Shown: piece by piece, positions 24,245 to 31,942 of the stretch
Layout of the letters: every line of letters starts with the position of its first letter
Position numbering within the stretch: the stretch's first letter is position 1
Position numbers and translations under genes: made by a program
The notes under the pieces: generated by a model
The model's input: only the letters and a program-made list of their open reading frames with translations
What the model was told of the DNA's origin: nothing
Database searches by the model: none
Source of the DNA: Polaromonas sp. UBA4122
Lineage (GTDB): Bacteria; Pseudomonadota; Gammaproteobacteria; Burkholderiales; Burkholderiaceae_C
Assembly: GCA_002381615.1 (NCBI GenBank)
Contig: DFWY01000148.1
Location: forward strand, 1 to 35,841
DNA: 35,841 nucleotides
Reading direction: 5' to 3'

Positions 24245-24997
24245 TCACTTGCAGTTGTTGTGCAGCTTCCACTTTTCTTCATGTCCTAATGCCTTGGCGA
24301 AATCTGGCACTTTGCACCGTTCTGCCTCTGCCGGGTCTATTGGGGCTGAGGGCGTGGCAGCCTGCGGCATTTGCGCTGGGTTTCGCAAGCCAGTGCTGTA
24401 GACCCATTGCGCGACAACACCAATCACTACCGCAAACAATGCCACGATGACGAGCTGTGCCAAAGTCGCGCCAGACCCTTGGCCTGGTGGCACTTCGCAC
24501 ACACCACCGGGGCAAAGCTGGGCCTTCTCCTTGTTGAAAAAGTTGTATACCTTGCAGCCGATGCAAATGCCAAAGGCTGTTTCGAAAAACAACAAGGTAA
24601 GGCATAGCGAGCAAACAATCAGGTTGATCGGGCCAATTACGTTATTGAGCACCACCAGATACAGCATGGTCAGCGCCAACACAAAGCCAATCGCCCACGC
24701 AAACCGCTTTTGCGGCGCGCCTACATATTCGGGTTGCTGCTTGCGCACGAACCACTGACCGATGATCAGGCTTGGCGAATAAAGCGGGTTGATGAATATC
24801 CGAATGGTGAAATCCACCAGAAAAGTCACTACGAATATTCGTGTTGGCTGGAAGTTTCCCATCAGCCAGGCATTCATGAAACAAACGATGGCGAAGAAAA
24901 ATAGAAGTCCGGCACTTGCTCGAACGGCACGCTCGTTGAGAACAGGAACGGCGTACTCAGGAAGTCTCTGACCAAATTGGAATACGGAGTTAGTCAT
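24245..24997 (-). CDS. DUF4395 membrane protein, first gene of the cassette
   Basis: A 250-residue inner-membrane protein with five hydrophobic segments. It begins VFQFGQRLPEYAVPVLNERAVRASAGLLFF, which fits the DUF4395 N-terminal pattern (F..Q.....V.VLNER..RA.AG.LF). Conserved YSPSLIIGQWFVRKQQPEYVGAPQKRFAW follows. There are cysteines at the membrane face, CIGCK, and in the loop LCPGGVCE. A periplasmic C-terminal tail is cysteine-containing (ERCKVPDF, HNNCK). DUF4395 function is unknown; its members often occur with thioredoxin, rhodanese or sulfur genes. The paired cysteines would permit metal binding or thiol chemistry. It opens the leftward operon and is divergent from the Crp/Fnr regulator with a 71-base shared promoter region. 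Confidence 0.75.
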   Translation of the reverse strand: MTNSVFQFGQRLPEYAVPVLNERAVRASAGLLFFFAIVCFMNAWLMGNFQPTRIFVVTFLVDFTIRIFINPLYSPSLIIGQWFVRKQQPEYVGAPQKRFAWAIGFVLALTMLYLVVLNNVIGPINLIVCSLCLTLLFFETAFGICIGCKVYNFFNKEKAQLCPGGVCEVPPGQGSGATLAQLVIVALFAVVIGVVAQWVYSTGLRNPAQMPQAATPSAPIDPAEAERCKVPDFAKALGHEEKWKLHNNCK

Positions 24998-25054
24998 GAT
25001 GCCTCGTCGTGTTTACCTTAGACGAAGTATTGATGAACCAGGATTCAAAGTATT

Positions 25055-25068
25055 ATGATTAATATCAT
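25055..25068. promoter_or_regulatory. FNR/CRP-type palindrome abutting a start codon
   Basis: ATGAT TAAT ATCAT has perfect five-base arms and four bases between, the geometry of the FNR-family consensus TTGAT-N4-ATCAA with the outer base changed on each side. It ends one base before the ATG of the Crp/Fnr-family gene at 25069, so a bound regulator would cover the translation start region. It is also within the divergent promoter of the DUF4395 operon. Confidence 0.55.
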
Positions 25069-25713
25069 ATGAACTCAAAATTTACTCAAATTCACAAAGA
25101 GTTGACAGAGCTGCTCCCTGCTGGTTTGCGCACCTTCTGCACGACCTCAGTGCATGAAAGGGGTGAGCGCTTGTTTGCGACAGGTGACAAGCCCGCCCAC
25201 ATGTTCTTTATCGGGACCGGCGAAGTCGTCTTGGAGCGTGCTGGCGCACAAGGCGGCTCAGTTGTTCTTCAGCGTACCAGGCACGGCTTCGTAGGAGAGG
25301 CGAGTCTTCAATCTGCACGCTATCACTGTGATGCCAAGGTCATTGCCCCCTCGGACATCACTCAGGTGCCCATTCGGGAATTCCGTGCTGCCATGGACAG
25401 CGATCCTGCGTTTGCAATCCGCTGGATCGGCATGTTGAGCAAGGAGGTCAAACGACTAAGACTCCAATGCGAGCGGCTTTCGCTCAATAAGGTACAAGAT
25501 CGGCTGATTCACCTGCTTGAAACCGAAGGGCAGCAGGGAAAATTTCCAATCGGAACAGGATTGAAGTCCTTGGCGGGAGAACTCGGCGTAACGCACGAAG
25601 CCTTGTATCGCTGCGTATCTGACCTTGAGAAAAAAGGCGCTTTAAAAAGGGACGAAAAGAACATCATTTTGCTTTCGGAGCCACCAGAGGTGCCTCATGC
25701 ACCCAAACAGTAG
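25069..25713 (+). CDS. Crp/Fnr-family transcriptional regulator
   Basis: A 214-residue regulator with a cyclic-nucleotide-binding-like domain (about 20-130: SVHERGERLFATGDKPAHMFFIGTGEVVLER, GFVGEASL) and a winged helix-turn-helix (about 140-200, with TGLKSLAGELGVTHEALYRCVSDLEKKG). The N-terminus has no cysteine cluster, so it does not look like an oxygen-sensing FNR; the signal is unknown. It lies three bases before a MOT1-type transporter gene and is likely co-transcribed. The ATG at 25069 has no ribosome site close upstream and directly follows a palindrome, so leaderless or weak translation is possible. Target genes probably include its own operon and the divergent cassette. Confidence 0.8.
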   Translation: MNSKFTQIHKELTELLPAGLRTFCTTSVHERGERLFATGDKPAHMFFIGTGEVVLERAGAQGGSVVLQRTRHGFVGEASLQSARYHCDAKVIAPSDITQVPIREFRAAMDSDPAFAIRWIGMLSKEVKRLRLQCERLSLNKVQDRLIHLLETEGQQGKFPIGTGLKSLAGELGVTHEALYRCVSDLEKKGALKRDEKNIILLSEPPEVPHAPKQ

Positions 25714-25716
25714 CCC

Positions 25717-26892
25717 ATGAAAAATGAATCCAATCTGATCGAAAAGGCTGTCGCGCAGCGGCAAGTTAATCGTTACGACCGCATGGAATGGGCCGGGGCG
25801 TTTGGCGACCTCGGAACCCTGATTCCATTTGTTGTGGCCTACATTGGGGTGATTCACCTTGATCCCCTGGGCGTCCTGTTTGCCTTCGGAATGTCAATGT
25901 TGGTGAGCGGAATTTACTACAAGACTCCTTTTCCTGTTCAGCCTATGAAAGCCATTGGGGCCGTCGCATCGATTCAGGCCATGCAGACTGCTGTCGTCAC
26001 TCCAGGAGCCATATTCATCGCGGCGATGGTCACAGGATTGGTTTGGCTTCTGTTGGGTCTGACAGGTCTGTTGGCTCGCATTGCGAGGCTCATTCCTGCA
26101 ACCGTTGTCATCGGCATTGTGCTGGGGCTGGGCTTAGGGTTCATGCTGCAGGGAATCAAGATGATGCAAGCCGATTGGCTGGTAGCAATCGTTGGCGCAA
26201 CCGCAACGGTGCTGCTGATGGGTAACCGGAAATTCCCGGCGATGTTTGTGCTTCTCGCTTTCGGCGCAGTCGTGGGCGGTATCCAGCATCCCGAATTGCT
26301 GGCCCGCATTGTCGATACCTCGATGACCTTCAAGTTACCCAGTCTTGCGGCAACAGACATCACGTGGAACCAGTTTTTCGTGGGGACGGTGTTACTCGCG
26401 CTGCCGCAAATCCCGCTGACGCTCGGCAACGCGATCATCGCCATCAAGGATGAAAACAACCGGCTTTTCCCTAATTCCCCCGTGTCAGAGAATGGTGTCG
26501 CCGTCTCTACCGGCATCATGAACATCTTCAGTGGCGCAGTCGGTGGGGTTCCGATGTGTCACGGCGCTGGTGGGATGGCTGGCCATGTGGCATTTGGGGC
26601 CAAGACCGGAGGTTCGGTGGTCATCTTGGGCGTTGTCTTGCTGGTACTTGCCTTGTTCTTCAGTAACTCTGTGGGTGTGCTGTTTCAACTATTTCCAAGC
26701 GCCGTGCTCGGTGTCATCCTGTTTTTGACCGGAATTCAATTGGCAGCAAATAGCAGTCAAATGCCGTCGGGACGCGGTGAGCGTGTTATCACCTTGGTGT
26801 GTGCAGCGCTTTGCATTTGGAACGTGGCCGCAGGCTTTGTGGTGGGAGTCGCTCTCCACCAACTCAATTGTCGGGGATGGCTAAAGCTCTAG
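25717..26892 (+). CDS. MOT1-family sulfate/molybdate transporter, copy C
   Basis: A 391-residue, roughly ten-helix protein paralogous to copy A at 12322-13494. Shared blocks include EWAGAFGDLGTLIPFV (about 24-39), YYKTPFPVQPMKA (about 68-80), ALPQIPLTLGNAII (about 228-241), ENNRLFP and GGVPMCHGAGGMAGHVAFGA (about 276-295). The family (PF16983) is annotated as sulfate/molybdate transport; which oxyanion is carried here is not shown. It is the second gene of a Crp/Fnr operon, with only three bases between stop and start and no strong independent ribosome site. It is not part of the duplicated MOT1/FtsH-domain block and is more divergent from copy A than the remnant at 17054 is. Confidence 0.85.
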   Translation: MKNESNLIEKAVAQRQVNRYDRMEWAGAFGDLGTLIPFVVAYIGVIHLDPLGVLFAFGMSMLVSGIYYKTPFPVQPMKAIGAVASIQAMQTAVVTPGAIFIAAMVTGLVWLLLGLTGLLARIARLIPATVVIGIVLGLGLGFMLQGIKMMQADWLVAIVGATATVLLMGNRKFPAMFVLLAFGAVVGGIQHPELLARIVDTSMTFKLPSLAATDITWNQFFVGTVLLALPQIPLTLGNAIIAIKDENNRLFPNSPVSENGVAVSTGIMNIFSGAVGGVPMCHGAGGMAGHVAFGAKTGGSVVILGVVLLVLALFFSNSVGVLFQLFPSAVLGVILFLTGIQLAANSSQMPSGRGERVITLVCAALCIWNVAAGFVVGVALHQLNCRGWLKL

Positions 26893-27074
26893 GGCCGGCA
26901 GCGAATCGAATCGGTTTGCAGATACTGGTTAACCGGACACGAATGCCGATGAAACCCCGTTTTTATCAATCGTTTCAATTCCAGCGTCAATGAAAGACCG
27001 CTAACCGCCAGGTTGAATCTCTGCAATTCACCAGTTGGCGACAAGACCCAGATCGTGACGGTCACTATGCCCGG

Positions 27075-27557
27075 CTAATGTTTCGATTTTGCCTTGCGAG
27101 CGCCGCTTCCCGCATGGGCGCCATGGACATGGCCCTCGCGGCTTTGCGACGCGGCTGGGCTTCGGGCAATCTCCGTCAGTTCGTTGAGGATGCCGCAATG
27201 CTGGGCGTCTTGTCCGCCAAGGCAGGTCTCCCGAAGCCCTTTGAGTTGCTTTTCAAGTTGCCGTAGCTCGCGAATACGCTCAGCGACGTGTCCGATGTGT
27301 TCATCGAGCAACTCGTTGACCTCACGGCAATTCTCTGTTGGCGCGTCCTTGAATCGCAACAAGACCCGAATCTCGTCGAGCGTCATGTCGAGCCCTCGGC
27401 AATGTCGAATGAAGGACAGTCGCTCCGCATGGGCGTCGCCATAAATGCGGTAGTTCCCCTCGCTGCGTCCTGGCTCGGCAAGCAAACCCTCGCGCTCGTA
27501 ATAGCGGATGGTTTCGATTTGCGTGTTCGTGAGCGTGGCAAGTTCGCCGATCTTCAT
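27075..27557 (-). CDS. cadR: Cd(II)/Pb(II)-responsive MerR-family regulator CadR
   Basis: MerR-family regulator of 160 residues that would activate the divergent cadA gene on binding Cd(II), Pb(II) or Zn(II). The winged helix begins MKIGELATLTNTQIETIRYYEREGLL (1-26). The dimerisation coil precedes the metal-binding loop, and the three metal-binding cysteines of the CadR/PbrR group are present: Cys77 (TENCREVNELLDEHI), Cys112 and Cys121 (CLGGQDAQHCGIL). The histidine-containing tail EGHVHGAHAG is also typical. ATG 27557 with AAAGGAAG upstream is chosen over ATG 27599. It is divergent from cadA with a MerR-type operator between. Confidence 0.9.
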   Translation of the reverse strand: MKIGELATLTNTQIETIRYYEREGLLAEPGRSEGNYRIYGDAHAERLSFIRHCRGLDMTLDEIRVLLRFKDAPTENCREVNELLDEHIGHVAERIRELRQLEKQLKGLRETCLGGQDAQHCGILNELTEIARSPAASQSREGHVHGAHAGSGARKAKSKH

Positions 27558-27614
27558 GGTGATGCTCTTCCTTTGAGGTTGATAGCGGCCTGGAAACAAA
27601 TCGCGCTTCGAGGC

Positions 27615-27645
27615 TTGACTCTGTAGCAGCTACAGGGTTTTTAAT
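27615..27645 (+). promoter_or_regulatory. cadA promoter with CadR operator
   Basis: A -35 box TTGACT (27615-27620) and a -10 box TTTAAT (27640-27645) are separated by 19 bases. The over-long spacer contains the perfect dyad CTGTAGC-A-GCTACAG (27621-27635). A 19-20 base spacer carrying a dyad is the hallmark of promoters activated by MerR-family DNA distortion, here expected to respond to CadR and drive cadA. Confidence 0.85.
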
Positions 27646-27683
27646 ACTGTAACGACTTAAAAACCCAATAGCAAGGAAGCGCC

Positions 27684-29942
27684 ATGAGCCAGCCTGTAAC
27701 CGAAGAGCACGACAAGAGCCACCAATGCGGATGTGGCAGCGCGTGCGTCCCCGAGGCGAGCAGCCCGCCCGCCCCTGCGGTTGTGCCCCAAGGCGTCCCT
27801 GTGTTTCGCATTTCGACGATGGACTGCGCGGCGGAGGAAGGCGAGATTCGCCATGCCATGGTGGCCATTCCTGGGCTTCGCAGCTTGAACTTTCAACTTG
27901 CGGCCAGGACGCTGGCTATCGATGCGCCTTCTGATTCGATGCCGCTTGCGCTCGAAGCCATCCGCAAGGCCGGATTCAAGCCTGTGCCGATTTCGGAAGG
28001 TGATGGTGGCGCGCATGACGATCATGATCACCACGGACATCATCACGCCCATGGCCATGGCAAACCGTTGCTGCCATCGGGCCTTCCGCGATATGCGCTG
28101 GCCTTGCTGCTAGCCGCCGGGGCGGAATTAGTGTCGTTTTCCGCTCCACAGACGTTGATGTTCAGCGGCTTGGGTATGGCGCTTGCGGCTGCTGCCATAG
28201 GTCTGGCGGGATTTTCGACGTATGTGAAGGGCTTGGCCGCGCTGCGCAATGGCCGATTGAATATCAACGCGCTGATGACGGTCGCCGTGAGCGGAGCGTT
28301 CCTGATTGGGCAGTGGCCCGAGGCGGCCATGGTGATGGCCCTCTACGCCATCGCGGAGCTCATTGAGGCCAGGTCGGTGGATCGGGCGCGCAACGCGATC
28401 AAAAGTCTGCTGGACCTGGCTCCCGAAATTGCGGAGGCTCGCCAGCCCGATGGCTCCTGGGCGCAAAGCCCCGTCAACGTTGTGCCGGTCGGCGCCATCG
28501 TGCGGGTCAAGCCTGGCGCGCGCGTTCCTTTGGATGGGGTGATCGTGTCGGGGGCCACGTCGATTGATCAATCTCCGGTGACCGGCGAAAGCATTCCGGT
28601 GGATAAGGGGGTCGGAGACCTTGTCTTTGCCGGAACGATCAACGCCACGGGGACGTTCGAAGCCCGCGTGTCGACGGCCGCAAAGGGGACTCTTCTCGCC
28701 CGCATCATCCATGCCGTCGAGCAAGCCCAGGGATCGCGGGCTCCAACCCAGCAGTTCGTGGACCGTTTCGCCTCGATTTACACACCCGCCGTCTTTGCCC
28801 TGGCCTTGGCAGTTTGCGTCTTGGCTCCGTGGCTGATGGACTGGACGTGGATGCAGGCGATCTACAAGGCCTTGGTCCTGTTGGTGATCGCCTGCCCCTG
28901 CGCGTTGGTCATCTCGACGCCGGTCACGGTCGTGAGCGGGTTGGCGGCGGCGGCCAGGCGCGGCATTTTGATCAAGGGCGGCGTCCATCTCGAAGGCGCG
29001 CGAAAGATCAAAGTCATCGCGTTGGACAAGACCGGAACCATCACCGAAGGCAAGCCGAAGCTGGTGTCCACTGAGTTGCGCGACTCCGAGTATTCAGAGT
29101 CTCAGGTTCTTCGCTGGGCCGCCGACCTCGCGGGACACTCGGACCATCCGGTTTCCAAAGCCATCGCCCAAGGCCTTGGCCAGAGTGGAAACGGCCAGCT
29201 TGAAGGCTTCACTGCCCTGCCGGGTCGTGGCATTGAGGCGCGGACTGACGGGCTTTCATTGGTTTTGGGAAACCACCGCTTAATCGAGGAGCGCGGCCTT
29301 TGCAGTCCGAAAATCGAGGAGCGATTGGCCGAACATGAGGCGCAGGGGCGCACAGTCACGATGCTGGCATCCAGCATCCAGGTTCTCGCCATCTTCGCCG
29401 TGGCAGACACCATCAAGGAAAGCTCGCGCGAAGCCTTGGCTGAACTGCATGCGTTGGGCGTGGTCTCGGTCATGTTGACCGGAGACAATATCGCCACTGC
29501 GAAGGCCATCGCCAAACAGGCGGGGATAGACGACGCGCGCGGCAATCTGCTGCCCGAAGACAAGCTGGCCGCGATCGAGGAGCTGCAAAAGCGGCATGGC
29601 TACGCGGCGATGGTGGGCGACGGCATCAACGACGCTCCTGCGCTCGCGCGCGCCGACATTGGATTCGCCATGGGAGGCGCGGGGACGAATACGGCGATGG
29701 AAGCCGCCGACGTGGTGATCATGAATGACGACCTGCGCCGGATTCCCGAGGCGATTCGGCTGTCGCGCCGGACGCAAGCGGTGCTTTGGCAAAACATCGC
29801 TCTCGCGCTGGGCATCAAGGCGGTTTTTCTGGGGCTGGCCTTGTTCAATGGCGCGACGATGTGGATGGCGGTCTTTGCGGACATGGGCGCGAGCCTGTTG
29901 GTGGTATTCAACGGGTTGGGAGTTCTGCGCTCGAATCCCTGA
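27684..29942 (+). CDS. cadA: Cd/Zn/Pb-translocating P1B-type ATPase
   Basis: Heavy-metal P-type ATPase of 752 residues that pumps Cd(II), Zn(II) or Pb(II) out of the cytoplasm. It has N-terminal cysteines (C15, C17, C21), an HMA-like domain with MDCAAEE (46-52), and a histidine/aspartate-rich linker at about 109-126. The transmembrane metal motif CPC is at 404-406, DKTGT has Asp448, HP is in HSDHPVSKAI, and MVGDGINDAPAL is in the hinge. MDCAAEE and CPC define the P1B-2 class. GGAAG precedes ATG 27684. The gene is divergent from cadR with the expected operator, and is followed 97 bases later by a DMT transporter. Confidence 0.9.
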   Translation: MSQPVTEEHDKSHQCGCGSACVPEASSPPAPAVVPQGVPVFRISTMDCAAEEGEIRHAMVAIPGLRSLNFQLAARTLAIDAPSDSMPLALEAIRKAGFKPVPISEGDGGAHDDHDHHGHHHAHGHGKPLLPSGLPRYALALLLAAGAELVSFSAPQTLMFSGLGMALAAAAIGLAGFSTYVKGLAALRNGRLNINALMTVAVSGAFLIGQWPEAAMVMALYAIAELIEARSVDRARNAIKSLLDLAPEIAEARQPDGSWAQSPVNVVPVGAIVRVKPGARVPLDGVIVSGATSIDQSPVTGESIPVDKGVGDLVFAGTINATGTFEARVSTAAKGTLLARIIHAVEQAQGSRAPTQQFVDRFASIYTPAVFALALAVCVLAPWLMDWTWMQAIYKALVLLVIACPCALVISTPVTVVSGLAAAARRGILIKGGVHLEGARKIKVIALDKTGTITEGKPKLVSTELRDSEYSESQVLRWAADLAGHSDHPVSKAIAQGLGQSGNGQLEGFTALPGRGIEARTDGLSLVLGNHRLIEERGLCSPKIEERLAEHEAQGRTVTMLASSIQVLAIFAVADTIKESSREALAELHALGVVSVMLTGDNIATAKAIAKQAGIDDARGNLLPEDKLAAIEELQKRHGYAAMVGDGINDAPALARADIGFAMGGAGTNTAMEAADVVIMNDDLRRIPEAIRLSRRTQAVLWQNIALALGIKAVFLGLALFNGATMWMAVFADMGASLLVVFNGLGVLRSNP

Positions 29943-30039
29943 TCAGCGGCGAAATGGACGATGCCGACACCATGTTCAGGCGTGGATCAACGAAGATGGT
30001 TTTGTTAAGTTGGGGCAAGACAAATGCGGGAGGCAACTG

Positions 30040-31098
30040 GTGTTTGATGGAAAAGCTTTAAATGCGGGGGTCGCCTCGGCGTTGGGTGCTGCGCTTTTGT
30101 TTGGGGCGGGAACGCCTCTGGCGAAGCTGTTGCTTGAGGGCGTTGGGCCTTGGATGCTGGCCGGGCTGTTCTATCTGGGTTCTGGAATCGGACTGTCACT
30201 CTATCGCCTGGCAAGCGGCGCGGCCTCGGTGAAGATGTCGCGCTCTGAAATGGGTTGGCTCGCGGGCGCCACGCTGGCGGGTGGCGTGATCGGCCCCGTG
30301 CTGCTCATGGTGGGGCTAACGGGAATGCCAGCGTCAGGCGCGTCCCTCTTGCTCAATGCAGAGGGCGTCTTCACTGCGGTCCTGGCATGGGTCGCCTTTC
30401 GCGAGAACTTCGATCGGCGCATTGCCTTGGGTATGGCCGCAATCGCCCTGGGCGCGGTCTTGCTAAGCTGGCCTAGCGAAGTGAGCTTCGCGGGCCTTTG
30501 GCCCGCTTTGGCCATCCTGGGGGCATGCTTTGCCTGGGGCATAGACAACAACCTCACGCGCAAGGTGTCGCTTTCCGACGCGACGTGGATCGCCTCGGTC
30601 AAAGGGCTCGTGGCGGGGAGTGTGAATCTGGCGTTGGCTGCCGCCCTTGGGGACCATCTGCCGACGTTGCCAATTTTGGCTGGCTCCATGATCGTTGGTT
30701 TTCTGGCCTATGGCGTGAGCCTGGCCTTGTTCGTCGTGGGGCTTCGTCACTTGGGGACAGCCCGGACGGGTGCGTATTTTTCGGTGGCTCCATTTTTTGG
30801 AGCGGCGCTGGCCCTGATCGGTGGAGAGTCGATTACCTTCCGGCTCGTTGCTGCGGGCATATTGATGGGCTTGGGCGTATGGCTTCACCTGACGGAACGG
30901 CATGAGCATGGCCATAAGCACGAGGCGATGGAGCATGAGCACGAACATGCGCATGATGAACACCATCAGCATGGCCACCCTGATCAGCCTGGCTTGGTTC
31001 TGGCGCCAGGCATCAAGCACAGTCATTGGCATCGGCATGAGCCGACGGAGCATGTCCACGCTCATTTCCCAGACGCCCACCACCGTCACGTTCATTAG
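30040..31098 (+). CDS. EamA/DMT-family transporter with histidine-rich tail
   Basis: A 352-residue membrane protein with ten predicted helices in two EamA repeats (LNAGVASALGAALLFGAG..., and FAGLWPALAILGACFAWGIDNNLTRK...). The GTG at 30040 is chosen because GGGAGG stands before it and the conserved family start follows closely; longer readings run back into cadA in another frame. After the last helix (LVAAGILMGLGVWLHLTER) comes a C-terminal tail of 65 residues with 23 histidines (about 288-352), likely metal-binding. It follows cadA in the same orientation, so metal-related export or metal-gated transport is plausible; the substrate is unknown. Confidence 0.75.
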   Translation: MFDGKALNAGVASALGAALLFGAGTPLAKLLLEGVGPWMLAGLFYLGSGIGLSLYRLASGAASVKMSRSEMGWLAGATLAGGVIGPVLLMVGLTGMPASGASLLLNAEGVFTAVLAWVAFRENFDRRIALGMAAIALGAVLLSWPSEVSFAGLWPALAILGACFAWGIDNNLTRKVSLSDATWIASVKGLVAGSVNLALAAALGDHLPTLPILAGSMIVGFLAYGVSLALFVVGLRHLGTARTGAYFSVAPFFGAALALIGGESITFRLVAAGILMGLGVWLHLTERHEHGHKHEAMEHEHEHAHDEHHQHGHPDQPGLVLAPGIKHSHWHRHEPTEHVHAHFPDAHHRHVH

Positions 31099-31132
31099 CT
31101 GTTCGCAGCGTTATTAGGAGTAGTCAGCATCA

Positions 31133-31260
31133 ATGCTGGAGGACGGCAAGTACCGCACGATCACCGAGATCGCGGCCGTCGAAGGAATGGACCGAGGCCA
31201 GCCGGACTGGCGCTGGAACACCTGATCCGCTATGGCTTCCCGGCAGATGGGGAGGCGTAG
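31133..31260 (+). pseudogene. Decayed recombinase/resolvase-type fragment
   Basis: One frame reads MLEDGKYRTITEIAAVEGMD and a shifted frame reads RPAGLALEHLIRYGFPADGEA with a stop at 31258-31260. Both resemble the end of proteins annotated as recombinases, where a (ML..G.Y.TI.EIAA.E) helix-turn-helix is followed by about 25 residues and (RQPA.L.L..L...FP..WE). The middle part, including the recognition helix and VLRLTLLAP segment, is deleted with a frameshift. Together with the integrase fragment near the left edge and the IS6 end at the right edge it marks past mobility. Confidence 0.45.
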
Positions 31261-31297
31261 CGGAATTGGTTTGCTCAGAGAGGGGACTACAAGGTTG

Positions 31298-31942
31298 TCA
31301 TTTTGAGACATCACCACTGACGACCAGGCACGCACCCCAGGGGAGGCTATTCGGAAGGGCACTCTCCACGACCTGCGCGAAGTCCGTCCCTGACGGAAGG
31401 AAAATCGCGGTGCTGAAATGAACGTGTTCGACCGGCAGTTTCTTAATGACCTCATAAAGTTCTCTCCGGGTGTGCCAATGAGCTCCCTGGTAAGCGCCCT
31501 TGCCGCCACTTCGACCCTTGTCGAGCCACAGCAGGCTGTGCCGGTTGAGCAATCCAAGCACGAATCGACGCCGCGTGACTCGCACGATCTCTGCAATCGC
31601 GCGAGGCCAGTCGTCTACGAAGCACAACGCTGTGATCGAAATGACTTGATCGAAGGATTGGTCGGGGAAAGGCAGGCGACAAGCGTCTCCTTCCACGTAG
31701 GATATATCGCGATCCGACCGCTGGCGGGCAAAATCGAGTGCGTCGGCATCGATGTCCAGGCCGGTCACGTCAAGGCCTGCGGCAGCAAGGCGACGGGTGA
31801 ACCACCCGGTACCGCAACCCACGTCGAGTAGGCTTTTGCCAGGAGCCGTTTCGAGGTGGCGATATAGAAGCGCGAATTCAACGTCGCCGATCCAGCGTCC
31901 GCGCGGGCTGTCGTACCACGCGTCGTATTCTTCCGGTGTCAC
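31298..31942 (-). CDS. SAM-dependent methyltransferase coupled to cysteine desulfurase
   Basis: Class I methyltransferase of 214 residues from a GTG start at 31942. SAM motif I is LLDVGCGTGWFTRRLA (about 38-53), the acidic residue of motif II is in VTGLDIDADALDFAR, and motif IV/post is DQSFDQVISITALCFVDDW. The start overlaps the stop of the desulfurase gene by four bases (GTGA), a tight translational coupling. An upstream start inside the desulfurase gene is rejected because the family begins around TPEEYDAWYDSPRG. The substrate is unknown; its coupling to sulfur or selenium release suggests methylation of a chalcogen compound, but that is inference. Confidence 0.75.
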   Translation of the reverse strand: MTPEEYDAWYDSPRGRWIGDVEFALLYRHLETAPGKSLLDVGCGTGWFTRRLAAAGLDVTGLDIDADALDFARQRSDRDISYVEGDACRLPFPDQSFDQVISITALCFVDDWPRAIAEIVRVTRRRFVLGLLNRHSLLWLDKGRSGGKGAYQGAHWHTRRELYEVIKKLPVEHVHFSTAIFLPSGTDFAQVVESALPNSLPWGACLVVSGDVSK

